Shown piece by piece: positions 37,421-50,690 of a stretch of 57,804 bases of DNA. A model generated the notes under the pieces. The model searched no databases. It was not told the DNA's origin and was given only the letters and a program-made list of their open reading frames with translations. This stretch comes from Pelargonium x hortorum. Lineage: Eukaryota; Streptophyta; Magnoliopsida; Geraniales; Geraniaceae. The DNA is taken from the NCBI GenBank assembly GCA_036897525.1, contig JAYMTJ010000066.1:1-57804 (forward strand), given 5' to 3'. The translations under genes were made by a program, and so were the position numbers. The stretch's first letter is position 1; the number at the start of each line of letters is the position of its first letter.

Positions 37421-39440
37421 GGGTCTTAGGGCTACCGCGCCTTGCAGTCGATAGAATGTAACTACTACTACTGTATTGGCATTCTACTGATTCACCTTCC
37501 TTCGACATTGACCTTCTTTCTTGCACTAGCCGGCTAACAAGAACAAGTAAATTGCCTTTTCCTTTTAAGATAAATTAATAAGGTTTCCGGAGGGGAAAGT
37601 TGATCTTAACCTAACATGTAATATCATTCCCTTCTTAGCCTCGCACTGACACTGTAGATGGCCTACTTACAAGCTACAACTGTAATAAATTACCTTTCTT
37701 TCGCCGGCAAAGCAGAGCTAGCTTTGACAAACAAGGGAGTGTATTTAAGTTAGGCTGAGGAGTTAGAGTTCGACTGACAAGGCAAGAGTCCAATTGGAAC
37801 AGAAAAGAATGAAACTTGGGCTTTGTCTTTCTTGTTGTTTGTGATGGTATAGCGTTAGTCTTCCATAGTAGCTTTCAAGATCAAGCAAGCTATCAACTGT
37901 CGAAAGCAAGTCAGCTATAGGGACTGTTGCTCTATCTTAACGTCGACGGAAGAGAGACATCTTTCTTTCTATGTAAACTGATTCATTCATCCTAATAAGC
38001 AAGCCTTGTTACCGGTCAAGTAAACACAGCTTATTACAATTTCTTGTTGTTCTGCTTATTACTCTTTAGGATGAATTACTAATAAGCTAGTGAATGCGGG
38101 ACATGGAGTGTTAATGATAGCGGTCAAGTGAAAGAAGGTACTGCTAACATACAGTTGTTAATGGCTGTCGAAAGCCAATGCCAATGAAACTACTAAGCCA
38201 AACAATTTCTTTCTCGGTTGAAACGTTGGATTGCTTTCATGAGCTGGAGAGCAAGAGCTAGAGCAAGCACAGTACCACTCAGTAGAGGTTGCCATAGAAG
38301 CTCTAAGAGCTATAGGCCAAGCACTAGTTGTTTCATATGCCATAGCTAGAGAAGGAGCCCTAACCATAAGACTGAGCCCTAGCCGTAGCAGTTGTTCGTT
38401 AGCAGGAGGAGTACTAACCAGAGCCCTAGTAGTGCAGTAAGAGCCAGAGAAGTACTTTCCTTAATTAAAATGGAACCTTAGTTGGCAAACATTCAAGGTT
38501 TAGCAGCAAGTGTTTATTATCTTTTCGGCTGACAGGGATTTGGCTTATAAGATAGAGTTCACTATTGACAGTACTCGCTTTTGGACTTAGGACTGCATTC
38601 ACTTGCATTGGGTTATAAAAGGATTGCAAGGAATTAGAGGTTTTCTATACGATCCTTCTTAGTTAGACTGTGTATCTTAGTTTGTTTGGACTTTCGACTG
38701 CGAGAGTACTTTCACAGGAAGTTGATAGCGGATAAGGGAATTGAGATACTTCTTAGTTTGATTCCTCTGACTGAGTAGTTAGGGAATTCAGAGAAAACCT
38801 CCTCTTTGTAGACTTTGTAAGCAGGGATTGAAAACTGTGTTTGTAGGTTCCTAAGTGAGTACATTATATATTTATTAGAGGGTCTCCTTAGTAGAGGCAG
38901 ACTTTCAAGTGAGGTATTACTTCCTTGACAGCGAAAGAGGAGGTTTTCTTAGTTAGATTAAGGGTGGTATTGGCTTACTTAGAGTGTTCCCTCGACAAGT
39001 TGGACTTTAGACAGTACTTGGACAGGCTTTCGACCGCTATTGAGACTGGGGACTTTCAAAGAATCTATTTGTTAAAACCTTTACCTGCTAAGATAGATCG
39101 GACAAGTGCAACTGTGTCCTATCCTAGCATCCAAGAAACACAAAGCAAAGAGGCAGTACCCAAAGGTTACTTTGGACTGCTATGCTAGAGAGTTCAAGTG
39201 AGGGGTTCCATCGACTGGTATCATTGACAGAACTTTCATAGCTTTGTTAGAGTGTACACCTTAGATTCCATGGATGACTAGAAGGTGACGGTATCGCTTA
39301 GGCATTCCTAATTCCTATAAGAAGTGTACTTTGTTTGGGACTTAGACTGAGAAGGTAGCAGCGTATTACTTGTTTTTAAAAGAATAATTCCTCTTGAGCT
39401 CTGTTATCATTACATTAGAGAGGATACAAAGTTCATTGAT

Positions 39441-41500
39441 ATAATGAATAAATCCCTCTTACCGACCGCAGTCCTACGGAGGAAGGTTAACTTTCATTAT
39501 AGGTTGAGTATAACTACTTCCATTATACCTACAAAAAAACTAGACTCAGTCCTCATTCAAGTGTCCTTGGCGTCTTTTCTTTTAGTGTTTCTGCCATTCG
39601 AAGCTCGATAGAGAAATTTTGACGACACAGAGTTTTTGTTTCTTACTCGGTGAAAATAAACCCTAAAATTAAGGGGCCGTCAAAACTTGTTTTGTTTCTT
39701 TAGCGGAGGCTGGACTTGAACCCATGGCCATTAGATTAAAAGTCAAATGTTCTACCAGCTGAGCCCCTGAAAATACAAGGCTTTTTTTCTTTTCAGTTCA
39801 GTAGGATTCTTTGAAAGTTAAGTAATAAAGCAAATCAAAAGGTAACTAGTTGTGTATATACGTGATTCCCTATTTATTCTCGGGGATATTACTAAGACTA
39901 GTAGAATAAAGTATACAAAAGGGTCCGTGTTTTAGATCTCTTGGTTAAGAGTTACAAGTAGGGCTCGTAAGAAGGCTGTTGACGTATATAAAGTACTTAG
40001 TTTAAGGGTTTTCGAATGTATCACAGTCTCGGAATTCCAAGTCAAGTGTATAGAATACTAGGGTGAGAACGGAAAGGCAGGAATCCTTGTTCTATTTATA
40101 GCTAGAGTAAACTTACGTTCGTTGGACTCTCGGGAGGGGTTGGTGTTGTAGGCGGGCCTCTTCTTAATGAAAACAAGGGCACGTTTAAGCATATCGGTAA
40201 CTGTAGGAAGAGCTCCTCAGTTCCCAGAAACCTGGGGTCTTCCTTTGCTTATGCTGGGTTTGGAAGGTTGAATTAAAGGCTAAACTTTGATCCTAGACTT
40301 TTTCGAGCTATAAAACTCTTTTGAGTAAATATAATAATATTTCTTTTGTTTTCTTGTTTTACTAAAACCCAATAGAATAGAGTTTTTTCTTTGTATTGTA
40401 GTTTGAGAGGCGAAGGAGTATAACGAGCTTTTCTTTGGATTCCTCTCAAGTGTAAATTAAGAATTTGTATTATTCGACTAAGTCAAAAGGGGAACTTAGC
40501 CCGAAGTGCAGATAAGTATATATTTAACTGGGGAGTCCTATTATATTAAGTAAGAAGTTATAGTTTCGTCGTAGAGCGATTCTCTATATAGCTTATAAAG
40601 AATACCAATACATTTAGTATCTTGCCCTGGATATATTTCTATACTATAAATGCCCCCTTCCATTCCACTCTACTTCGAAACGTAGACCACGATCTATAGC
40701 TTGTTTGCCTAGCTTTAATATCCTTATCCTTTGATATAGAAAAAAGCCCCTAGTTTTACACTATAAAAAAGGACTTTAAGCATGCATGAGAGTCCCGAAC
40801 CCCATTAGCATAGAGTCGCCTAAGGGGGTTTTTTAATCTATATCCCGAAAAAAAAAGGAATCTAAACTGCCTGAATAAAGTCACGAGTTCCGGGTCAACT
40901 AAGAGTGTAAATTCGAAAGAGAAAAAAATCCAAGGTCAACTTTTCTGCATAATTTTATATTACGCTACTTTATACTTTACTAAGGCCACAACTCTTAAAC
41001 TCTTAAATACGAGATACTTTTTTTTTCCCGTTGCATACGTTTACTCGCGCAGGCAATTAAATTAAAGTAAGGGGCACTCCTTGTTATTAACAAATTTGTT
41101 AGAAAATACTGATACAAAGGTATAGCCGGTTTTTTGTCATGAAAAGGACTCTTTTTTAGAAGTTTTGCTGTTACTGGGATATCGCCATTAGAGAAGAAGT
41201 GAAGGAGTACTCGTGACTTGCTCTATGTATCTGTTTGTCTAGAAATAAGGGTCAATTATATATAAGAGTCCTCCGAGTGTGTCGACAATTAAGGGGAACC
41301 AAAAAATCCCACTATCTCCTTCTATTCAATTTATAGGACTTTCTTATGAGACCATAAGGATTCTCAGTAATTATTATAAATATAAAGGGGACTTTCGGTT
41401 TAAACTTGTAATTAAGAGCCAGCTTTGAGCTCTGAAACGTATTACGAACAAACAAAAATAGGGTACTTGAATTTAGAAGACTCAATTTTCCTAAGTTAAG
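39441..41500. other. AT-rich non-coding stretch around the tRNA-Lys-like element
   Basis: Apart from the tRNA-Lys-like element at 39701-39773, no gene is seen and no reading frame reaches 60 codons. G/C islands recur near 40085, 40440, 40540 and 41270. Confidence 0.65.
39701..39773 (-). pseudogene. tRNA-Lys(UUU)-like element, acceptor stem lost
   Basis: The minus strand lays exactly on the 73-base tRNA frame. D-arm: GCTC, loop AGCTGGTA, GAAC (one mismatch). Anticodon arm: TTTGA, loop CTTTTAA, TCTAA (one mismatch), with U33 and anticodon TTT. T-loop TTCAAGT is in place (GGTTCAAGTC at 39713-39722). The T-stem has several mismatches and the acceptor ends (39767-39773 with 39702-39708) pair at only about two or three of seven places. 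The words GCTCAG, TGGTAGA, ACTTTTAATCT and GGTTCAAGTCC are shared with tRNA-Lys(UUU) of organelles and of plant nuclei; from memory I cannot decide between those sources. The likely reading is a pseudogene. C-to-U editing could mend some pairs but not all. Confidence 0.65.
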
Positions 41501-42660
41501 TGCCAGATACTAGAAACACAGCTCAAGTTAACTTGCCTATTGTTAAACCTTTAAAGCTGCCTTACTAACTGGGGGAAGATAGCTATTGGTTAATGGATTT
41601 CGGTAGTGTATTACTCGTTTTAGATTTCTTATAAATTAGTACTGAGTATCCTATAGGGTCTTAGTATTAGAGTTATATTATTAATTATATAGACACCTAA
41701 TTCTTATGACTTACTTTATTACTTCCGCATCTTCTTAACAGCTATAACTGACTTCTTTTAGTCTGATTCTTTAGACCCAGTTTCTTAAGAGCTACACCAG
41801 CCTTATGGGATATACCTTCCCTCTTCATAATAAAGGAAACTACCTTTGGTAGTTGTACGAAAGCTCTGAAGAGAGTGGTACAAAGATTCAAGGTAGAGTT
41901 TATCATGAAAGTAAGGGTAGCTTTAGGAAAGCCTGTCTTTCGCTTAGGTGTAGCTCTCTCTCAGCAGTCGAAGCAAGGGGAAGGTTCTAGGGAATTGTTA
42001 AGAGGGGATTCCGCAGCAGATCTAACAAAGCAGAGGAGTTAAAGCATAAGGGAGACCACGTAAAGGGGCTTCTCAGGGGATTCTATAAACTATTCCCGGC
42101 GGTTTTAAAGGTGGAATTTGAATTACTAGTTTTCACTAATAAAGGATTGAAGGAATACCTATGCAGCAGAAAGCCCAAAAGACAAAGACCTATAGGACAA
42201 TTGGTATAGAGCAGCTATGAAGAGTCACAAACAAGATATGATACTGGATAGGTGTTAGAGGCTTTCGAGAAGGGTATCGATTTAGTAAGAAGAGGACTCC
42301 TATTTATTTTATAGTTACTAATCCCTTTTCTAGATCCGGAATCGAAAACCCTAAATCAAAGGAACACAGTACAATTAATATAATAAGTTACACAACTCCT
42401 CCTACCTAAGTAAAGACTTATTGAAAAGGGCTAAAGTCACTATCTAATCTTTCATTTATCTACTTACCCTGTAAGAGCTGTACTTTACCTTTACTTTTAC
42501 TATGCCAATATTTTCATTTTCTCTAAGTCTTTGTAGTTAGACCTTTCCCAGAGATTTACCTTTCTTAATGCCTTACTCTTCTTTATTAGTTAGTATTAGA
42601 GTCGTTTTGTAATGGAGAAGTAGACACACAATAAAATAACTCGAAGCTGAAGAGAAATCC
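41501..42660. other. smooth-texture non-coding block
   Basis: No gene seen and no frame of 60 codons. Words such as AGAGTTAAAG and TCTTAG recur loosely. Texture resembles 831-3180. Confidence 0.5.
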
Positions 42661-43980
42661 TTCTCTAGTACAAACGAAGTCTTTTACTATATGGGTCCGG
42701 GTTACTCTTGTTTTACTTTAAAATGCCCTGACGGTTGCTTAAGCATATAGGAGCAGTGGAAACAATTATACTAGATTAAGATCAGAATTCGAACTTATAT
42801 TATGGAAGGGGTAAGTCTTTATATACAAGTTTACAAAACTTCAATTGGAATTCAAAGCTCCATTTCAAAAAAAAGAGAACCTAGAACTCTTACACTAGCA
42901 CAAGTGTTCCCGACATAGGAACTACAAAACGTCGGAAAATCTTAATAAGTTAATCAAAGGGCAAGTCTAATCTAGCTAAGGAGACAGAAGCCTTTAATTG
43001 AGAACAACGCCCACTCTAAAAGAAGGAAGAAGACATTAGCGCTAGAAGAAAGCAACAAAACCATTAGACTATATATACTAAAAACAGAGAAATCCTATTT
43101 TCCCAGAATTTTCCCTTTAAGGGCTGGCTTCCTATCATACTCAGATCCAAAAACCTAATATTATCTTTTGTACAAAGAGCTTACCAGACTCCCCCAAGGC
43201 CTAAACCAAATTTTACTACCCACATATGTGTTAAAACAAATGAAACCTTTTGCTGTCCATAAAAAAAAGGAAGAGGCATTATAAGCTCCAGGTCCAGGAG
43301 AGAGCACCCACTTGTGTACCTACTAATAAATTAGAAATGAAAAGTTGCTGATCGAGAAAATCTCACATAAGGCCATTCCTTTGCAACTAAATAGCGAAAG
43401 GTTTCCATACTAAAACTAAAATAGATTCAATAACGGGGAAAAAAGTATCATGCCAAGTAATAAAGTAAAGATAAAGATGTAGACAAAAAATTGAAGTTGG
43501 AACTTTCTTTAACAAAATTACACTTCACTTATAAATATATTTTGGAAAAAAAAGTTTACTCGTCCAAGGATTTTGCTGTTCAGGACCCGCATATTGCCAG
43601 CCAGGAAAGTAAAGTCAATTCAGCTTAGTAGCTATATATTCGAAAAGGGAACCCCATAGAAACTTAAAAAATAACTAAAGATGGACTAAAGTATTTATGC
43701 AAAGCTAAAACACAAAAGTATCCCAATCCTGATGAAACAAAAGGTGCCGGGATTTACCAGAGGAAACTCCCAATAATTGAGTAATTAGGAAAGCTTGGGT
43801 TACCCTTTTGAGACCAAGGTACGATTGAAATTCACTCACGAGTAGGCAACTCTACTAGAACTTCCGTTTATTGAAGGATACCCGCTGCCTAGAGTTCCCC
43901 TATTAGTTAAAAAAAACTAACAGGATAATAGACTTGTTAAGACATAATCAAAGGAAGTTGTATTTACTTATTGTTCTTAG
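42661..43980. other. AT-rich stretch, A-skewed on plus strand
   Basis: No gene seen. Several lines are strongly A-rich: 43021-43080 has 30 A and 10 T. The bias is not even across the stretch. Confidence 0.5.
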
Positions 43981-46900
43981 TCTTGGCCATCCGCTTTTTA
44001 AAAGGTTAAGTATAAACTGGGTTTGAGTCTTTCCTTGTTAATTTGGGACTTGGGAGAACAGGAATTTGGTTCATAGAAAAAAGGAAGTTTTACTACTATA
44101 TAAACAAGAAATTTCAACTAAAATGGATAGGAAATCTAACCTTTACGTAGGAGATCCTTTTTTTGTGCAGTGATATAATAAGTTTCGAAGCTGCGGGTTT
44201 ATTTATAGAGTCGTGATTTTCGTTTTCTTTATAAGATACGTAGCGGGAGTGCTTCCTTTTGTTAAATCTAAATAAAAGTAACAATTCCTTAGTTCAAGGT
44301 TGTACGTATATGTAACGGGTTCCTTACTTCAGGACTGCATTTCTCATTTTCTCATCACGAATTCTAAAAGGCGGGGCTAATTTTAATACTTCCTAATGTC
44401 AAATACAAAGGATTACCTTCTCTGCGAATACTATGCGATATACCTTTTATTTAGTTAGCATCGCAGGGCCTTTAGTGTTTTTTATTATCTTAGAGGGTTT
44501 AGAGGACCCCGCCCCCTTGTTTGTAACTTAACATTTTTTGCGTATCTTAGACCCCTATTATATTACACGAGCAAACCTTGAGTTTAGCAGCTTCTCAGTT
44601 TGCAATTACTCTTTGTATTGTGCATTTTGGGTTTTAAACTCGCGTTTTAGTATATAAGATAAGTAGTGCGCTTTTTTACTGGTATACGCCCTTTATTAGC
44701 TTAGCCTAAGTAGGTTTTACCTTTCCTTTGTAGGATACTCAGTTTTTTTGAAAGGGCTTTGTTAATAATTATGAAAGCTAATTCATATTTTGTATAACTA
44801 GGAGTCCCCAGGAGAGTCTTAAAGCAATTGTTGCTCCTCTCGACTTTCAATATTCCCTTAATTTTGAGATTCTACTTTGGTCGATAGCAGCCGGCATCCG
44901 CTTACAATATAAAAAGAACCCCCTCTTTGATAGCCTGTGGGAATAAGAAAGAAGGGCATAAGACTAAATTCTTAAAGGGGTTATTTAATTGATAAGATTT
45001 AGCAGCTAATGCAGGAAGGAAAACCGGCACTCTACTCTCTAAGCCGGAGTTCTATCTTAAGGAGGGGCTTGCCAATCAAGTCAAAGTTTTAGTAGGAGTT
45101 TTTCCATTCTAAAAAACGAAAAAAGTCGAAGTTGTCCCTAACTTATATTTTTGTAATTTCAATGACTTCTACTTAGATTTAATGAAGCCTCAAGAATTGC
45201 TTACATATAACGGCGAACCCAGTATTTATAATGAGTGCCCCGCTTTCGCTTACAACCAGTTTATAATATCGAATACAAATTCTTTTGAGCGAATTCGGGT
45301 AACCTTTCACAAAACTTTTACTACTACCACAAATAGGTATCCGTTGAAATTCCCGGTCGGATATAGGAGTATTCTCTGAACTATACTATATAAGAACTAA
45401 GCTCTATCTAAAATTTGAAGGGTTACAACGCGCCTTCACAGGAGTTTCCAGACAGGAGCCGTTTATTTAATAGTATACAAAAATGGATTAGGAAACTGAG
45501 TCTAGAGTGCATAAAAGTAACTGGTCAAGGATAATGTATGGTAGAGTATCCGCAACTAAGCACGTTGAAAATCTATTTCCAAGGCGAGCCCCTATTAAAG
45601 AATTTTCTCTAAAATAAAAAAGAGAAACTCTTGGTTTTTTACACTACAGTATATTGAGCTAGTATCCTCTTTTCAAATTAAGGGTCACTCTAGAGTTTTA
45701 CAGGGATTCAGGACAATGCAAATTGTATGCCGATATATTGATATTGGGCAATTTCGCTTCTCTTTTGGGCTTCTAATCTAAAACCTAATGATGAAATAAA
45801 GAAATTCCTGTGCTGATTTATAACTTATCAAGTTTAGGTCTAAATACAACTTCAATGAAACTAGAAGGGGCTTTACTAGGGCACATTTGGTACTCATTTT
45901 ACCTCCGAAAGAAATAGATAAGATAGCTGCAGGAGGCTTATAATACAAAAAAGGTATAGGCAAAAACTTAATAGGAAACTGGCGGAACTGTTCAAAGAGT
46001 CGCTATTAACTTTAAGGGAGGGATTACTCTTTAATTATCAATCAGGTTTTGAAGAAAATTTTAGGGGCCTACTTTTATTAAGATTATAAACCCTCACTTC
46101 GAAACTATACAAATGACAACTTTTCTGTTAGTCAATTTATTTGTGTCGGGAGTTTTAGGCCTATTTACTTTACAGGGAGCTCCCATGGGTTTAGAATAAT
46201 AAGAATTTTTGCTTGTTTTATCACTGGGCATATTCTCTACTCAGCATCACCCGATACGAAACAACAGCATAAGATTTACAACTCTTTCATTTAAATTATG
46301 CTCGCAAAACCAAAGGATAGTGCAAAATTCTAAATGTACAAGAGTCCTTAGTTTACTCTATGTGATGTGGTTAAGCAATATGCGTTCATACTGTAAAATG
46401 GCTTTTTTAGCACACATTGAGCATTCATATCTCAGGGAAACCCTAGTAGGACCTGAGACTTGGAGAAAATTATTCATTATCTCGAGAAGTTAAACAAACT
46501 CCTTATATCTATTTCTCCTCGTTGACAAGACAAGAACAGAGTCAGCATTCTTCTTTTAGCCGACTCTCCCATTAGGAAAGCCTAAGAATCCGCCAACTAA
46601 AGGCACCTCGTAATTCTTATTTCGACACGTACCGGTAACATAAAAAAAAGCTGCCAAAATTTTATACACCCCTTATGCTCTGCAAGCTTAACAAAAAAAG
46701 AACTAAAGCTTACTATATATCCTTTATTTCTTTTCTAGAGGAGACCCTAATAAATATAACAAACAGCCTCCAGAATCTTTTCAAAAGTCAACTATAGTAG
46801 AATCTCTCGCAACCAGAGCCAGTCAATAAGGTAAAAAAATGAAGGTAGAGCTCTGGATCGCCCCTGTTATAGACTCCTAAAACAAGTGCTAGTCGTAAAC

Positions 46901-48830
46901 CCTGGCTTAAGGTAAGGAATTTTTTTTACCTTTTACTTAGAAAATTAGAAAAACCTCCATGTACTAGATTACTGAAGTTAATCCGGTCGCGTATTCAAAA
47001 CAAGAGAAGCTTACAATCAAAATGCCAAATTCCTTAAAATTGACACAAGTATCCGGCAAAAATCTAGCAGGTTTCCGAACTTGCATTCAAATAAATTTAG
47101 ACACGTTAAAGTTCCATCCTAAGCAATTATGAGGTATCAACCACAAGCTAAGATTCTTTTACTCGATACGGGGGAACCCCACTAGCGTGAGATGAATTAT
47201 ACTTTGTATTTTTAATCCGTAAAAGCCAGGCAATAGAGTCTTATCTTATCAAGTAAAAGGAAAATCCCTAAAGAAAAAGACTATTTATTGAACCCGAAAC
47301 CGAAATAAAAGGAAAGCAAAAATACGGGACTACTTTTGATCTGGAAAGTTTCCTACACCTAGGATAAACTATTAGAGTCTTTATGCTCTTGGTACAATAC
47401 CGACCCTATGTCGGACACCCTTTAAAGTGTGGTATTTTGTCTTTAGGATACAGTTTTCCAGTAATGTCTAAATGCGGAATCTCTACTCTATTTTATAAGA
47501 ATATGGTATAAAACTGCCGCCTAAGCCGGGATCAAAAGCCCTTATTTGACAAATACAGCTAAGCTTAAAGACCCCTGTGAAACTTTATTAAAGTGCCATA
47601 TTTGCAAGGATTCTAAAGTTATGGAATTCATATAAAGTAGGTAATATAGAGTACGCGTTTACTGATGAAGCACACGTTCCAAATATCCTTACTTAAAGTT
47701 TTATGTATATAGCAGGACTCTTGTTATACGCGGAAATTCCTTTTATCCTGCTCTCTCAGTCAAGTGCAACTATCCCTCATAAAGAAAAAGAAAGGCTCTT
47801 GCATCACGCTTTGAGGAGTAAATCAAATTCGCAATTTAGAAATGACAAAGAATTCTAGAATAAAGGGTTTACTTGTTCGGTAGTGTCTATGTCTGTCTGG
47901 ATTACTCGTTTAAAATACTTTGGTATTAATCCCAAATTCTGGGACAACAACCCTTTACGAGAGAATAGATATCCTTTTTATACGCCCGCGCAGCTAAGCA
48001 AGGGGCTCCTAGGCATTTGAGGAGTCCTTTATTTATGTATTGACTGGGCTTATACTTTGAAGTAAGAATCTTTAGGATTCTGTCTTGCAAAAGGGGTCTG
48101 CTTTATATACTTTATTAGAAATATAGGATTTCAAAACTCATTTTAAGTTAATAAATGACTTCGAACAAGGTTAACAACAGTAAATATAGATATTCCGTTA
48201 CTTGTAAATTGAACTAGAATTCTGACAGCTGTAGAATTAGCAAATTCCTGAACCTTCAAAAGGAAGTGAAGTCTCTCCGCTTTGATATAATATTGTTCAT
48301 TATTACTCCTAAGATAGTAAGTAAAGGGGGTATTCATACCGATGCAAGGCTTTACTTCTTTCTATTTGTAGTACAAACAACGGGTTTTCCCTCTTCCCGA
48401 CTACATTCCGTTTTGATATTCTGTATATAAAGTACAATATCTTTTGCTAGCTGTCCTTTACTTTAAACCTCTATTTCATTTCTAGTCTACAAGGTTTCCC
48501 TTTTAGCCCTATTCGAATTTAATAAGTTCCGCTTCTAATTTCATTTATATACATCATACAAGCCTCGTACGGCTTTTGTTATTTCTAATCCAGGCATGTT
48601 ATCTAACTTAGGATAGATATTTCAGAACCAATATAACAAAAAACTCTTTATAGTATAACCTTTTAAAAAGGAACTTGCCTGGGCCCTGCTTAGTTATGAG
48701 AGCAAGGAGCCCTCTTTTTTATACCCAAACAAAATACAGATTACCCCTAAATGAAATAGAAAAGGACAGAGCTCCGTTTAAATAAAGAAAGGGTACTATT
48801 AATTTCATATTAAAGAGAAAGAGTTCTCTT
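43981..48830. other. AT-rich non-coding stretch, T-skewed at first
   Basis: No gene seen. The first kilobase leans to T and G on the plus strand (44641-44700 has 14 A and 24 T). Frames at 45182-45379, 45778-45963, 46209-46493 and 48143-48337 are 61-94 codons with no known motif. Most of 46500-47350 leans back to A. Confidence 0.6.
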
Positions 48831-50690
48831 ACTTACTCCATACTATACTTATACTACTGCTTGTTAGTTATAACTTCCTTGAAAAGGGAAGGAAGGGTAA
48901 GGGTTCTGATGCTTTCCTATTATTCTTCTGTCTTTACAGTATCCCGTGAGGAACAAAAGAAGACCGTTTACCTTTTTTTTAGAAAAAGCATTCCCTTATA
49001 TTTCTTTATCTGAATTAAGTTTAAGTAAAGTAAGCAAGACAAGATTAACTTTGCTTTACCGGACATTACTTTAGCTCTAGAGTTCTCCTATTCCTTTACT
49101 TCAATTACTTTTTCCTAGATTTGGGAACCCCTGCATTATACTCTACCTCCGTCAAACCTATTTTGTGTGTTACTTTGTCTCAACGGAATCCCTGTAAAGT
49201 GCTCTAAGGATTTAGAACCAGAGATATTATATCATTTACAGGATGAATGCAGATTCAAAATAATTCTATGTATACTAGACTTTTCACGTATCAGAAAGCG
49301 CTTCCTCGTAAAGTTCCTATAAAAAAAATCAAGCAGTAATTTCTACTACTAACAGAGTAAAAGTATAGCAGCCTTAGATACTATGAAAAAAAACAAGGTA
49401 TAACTGTTAATGGTTAGAAGAGGTGATATCATCTATTGGTAAAGGTTTCCAGTTGTGTCACGATAAAGATTCTTTACTAATAAGCTCGCTCTGGGTATAT
49501 CTCTCTTTAGTTTTGGTAAAGGAATGTCCTTAAACGGGTTAAGCTTGGGATTTCTTATCTAAACTAAAGGTAAACCTTAACCCAGAATACACAAATACAA
49601 AGACTCACTGGCTAAACAGAGGATCGCTTGCTAGACTAGAATTCTCCTTGCAAAAAAACCAATACTTGCGAACTCCCCTAAAACAAATCGACTCAGTTAC
49701 TTATTATCCTTTACAGGAACTCCTTTATAAGATTAATCATTCTCTTTCCAAAATAGTGACAGCCACTCCTTATCAGCATCTCTTAGACTTAAACTCCTTT
49801 AGGCCTACACAGAAGGAACTAATACAAGACTAGAATTCCATTTCTGTCTAAGACTTAACCGGCAAGAACATTCGCAAGAGCTTACACAACAGAACTAAGA
49901 CAATGTTGAGAGCTTGCTTTGGACTGTCCTCTACTAGCTACACCGGACTATAAAGTAAGGAATTCGCAGCAACAGTCACCGGGTTTCATTAAGACTTAGG
50001 ATTAAGCTATCGGAAAGTTCCCTCTTATACTAGAATATGTTAAGCGCTTGGGTTTTCTATTCCATTAGAACAATTCTTTAGACCCAACAAGGTATCCGCT
50101 TTCTATCATAGACTCAAGTTATGGAATACTAATACAGAAGAGGTTGGTACTGCTTCCACAAACTATCTAGATCTAAGGATGAATATAGAATCTATGTTAT
50201 CCACTAAGAATGTACCTAGCTTTACAAGCTTTACAAGAATACATTAATTGACTCCTACTACTAAAACTGTAATGGTATTCTTTCTCCTTTAACTAACCGG
50301 CTATAAACATAGAACAAATTCTCAAAGGGTAAGGAATAGCTAACACATGGTCAATTACTCTAAGGAAACTAAGAACTTCGTACCTTGAAAGTGCCCCATA
50401 TTTAGAGGTTCAATAACTTATCTGATCCTAGGAATATACTCTCAAAAGCCAAGAACACAAAGCTACAATTCATTCAGAAAGCTTGCTTTGGACTTCCTTC
50501 TTAGACTAGAATTAGTTACTTATCTCTTACAGGATTAAGATTAAGTAAGGATAATTCCTCGTGCCTTGTTTATCGAAATGGAGGACAGAAAGAAAAGTTG
50601 CTTATAACTGGTATAGCCCTGTCAGTAGTGCAATCCCAGCCAGCTAAGCCTCGTCTAGGGCGCAGGTGCAAGTAGTAATAAGTTTGATTC
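48831..50690. other. smooth-texture block, A/C-rich on plus strand
   Basis: No gene seen. The 61-codon frame at 49648-49833 opens with TTG and is unrecognised. A nine-base tandem duplication lies at 50218-50235. In style the block resembles 35501-36340 in the same orientation. Confidence 0.5.
50218..50235. repeat. 9-base tandem duplication
   Basis: AGCTTTACA occurs twice in direct succession (50218-50226 and 50227-50235), unchanged. Confidence 0.9.

Larger units (their letters stand above)
36341..39440. other. GC-richer island, probably of separate origin
   Basis: Sampled lines near 36361, 36481, 37021 and 38221 are 48-53% G+C, against roughly 36% for the window. Because stops are rarer here, the longest frames cluster in it: 36348-36668 (plus, 106 codons from TTG, 78 from the first ATG at 36432), 36508-36855, 36755-37024 and 36918-37130 (minus), and 38925-39188 (plus). 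They overlap on both strands and change frame from one to the next, as shadows do; none has a recognisable domain. A run of seven G lies at 36487-36493. Bases 37150-37420 interrupt it as a TAGTAT low-complexity patch. The rest, about 37430-38450, reads like ordinary plant mitochondrial spacer. Confidence 0.5.

Noticed and set aside
38925-39188. 87-codon frame with a soluble-looking translation
   Set aside because: It opens with TTG and has no recognisable motif or ribosome-binding context; length fits chance in the GC-richer island.
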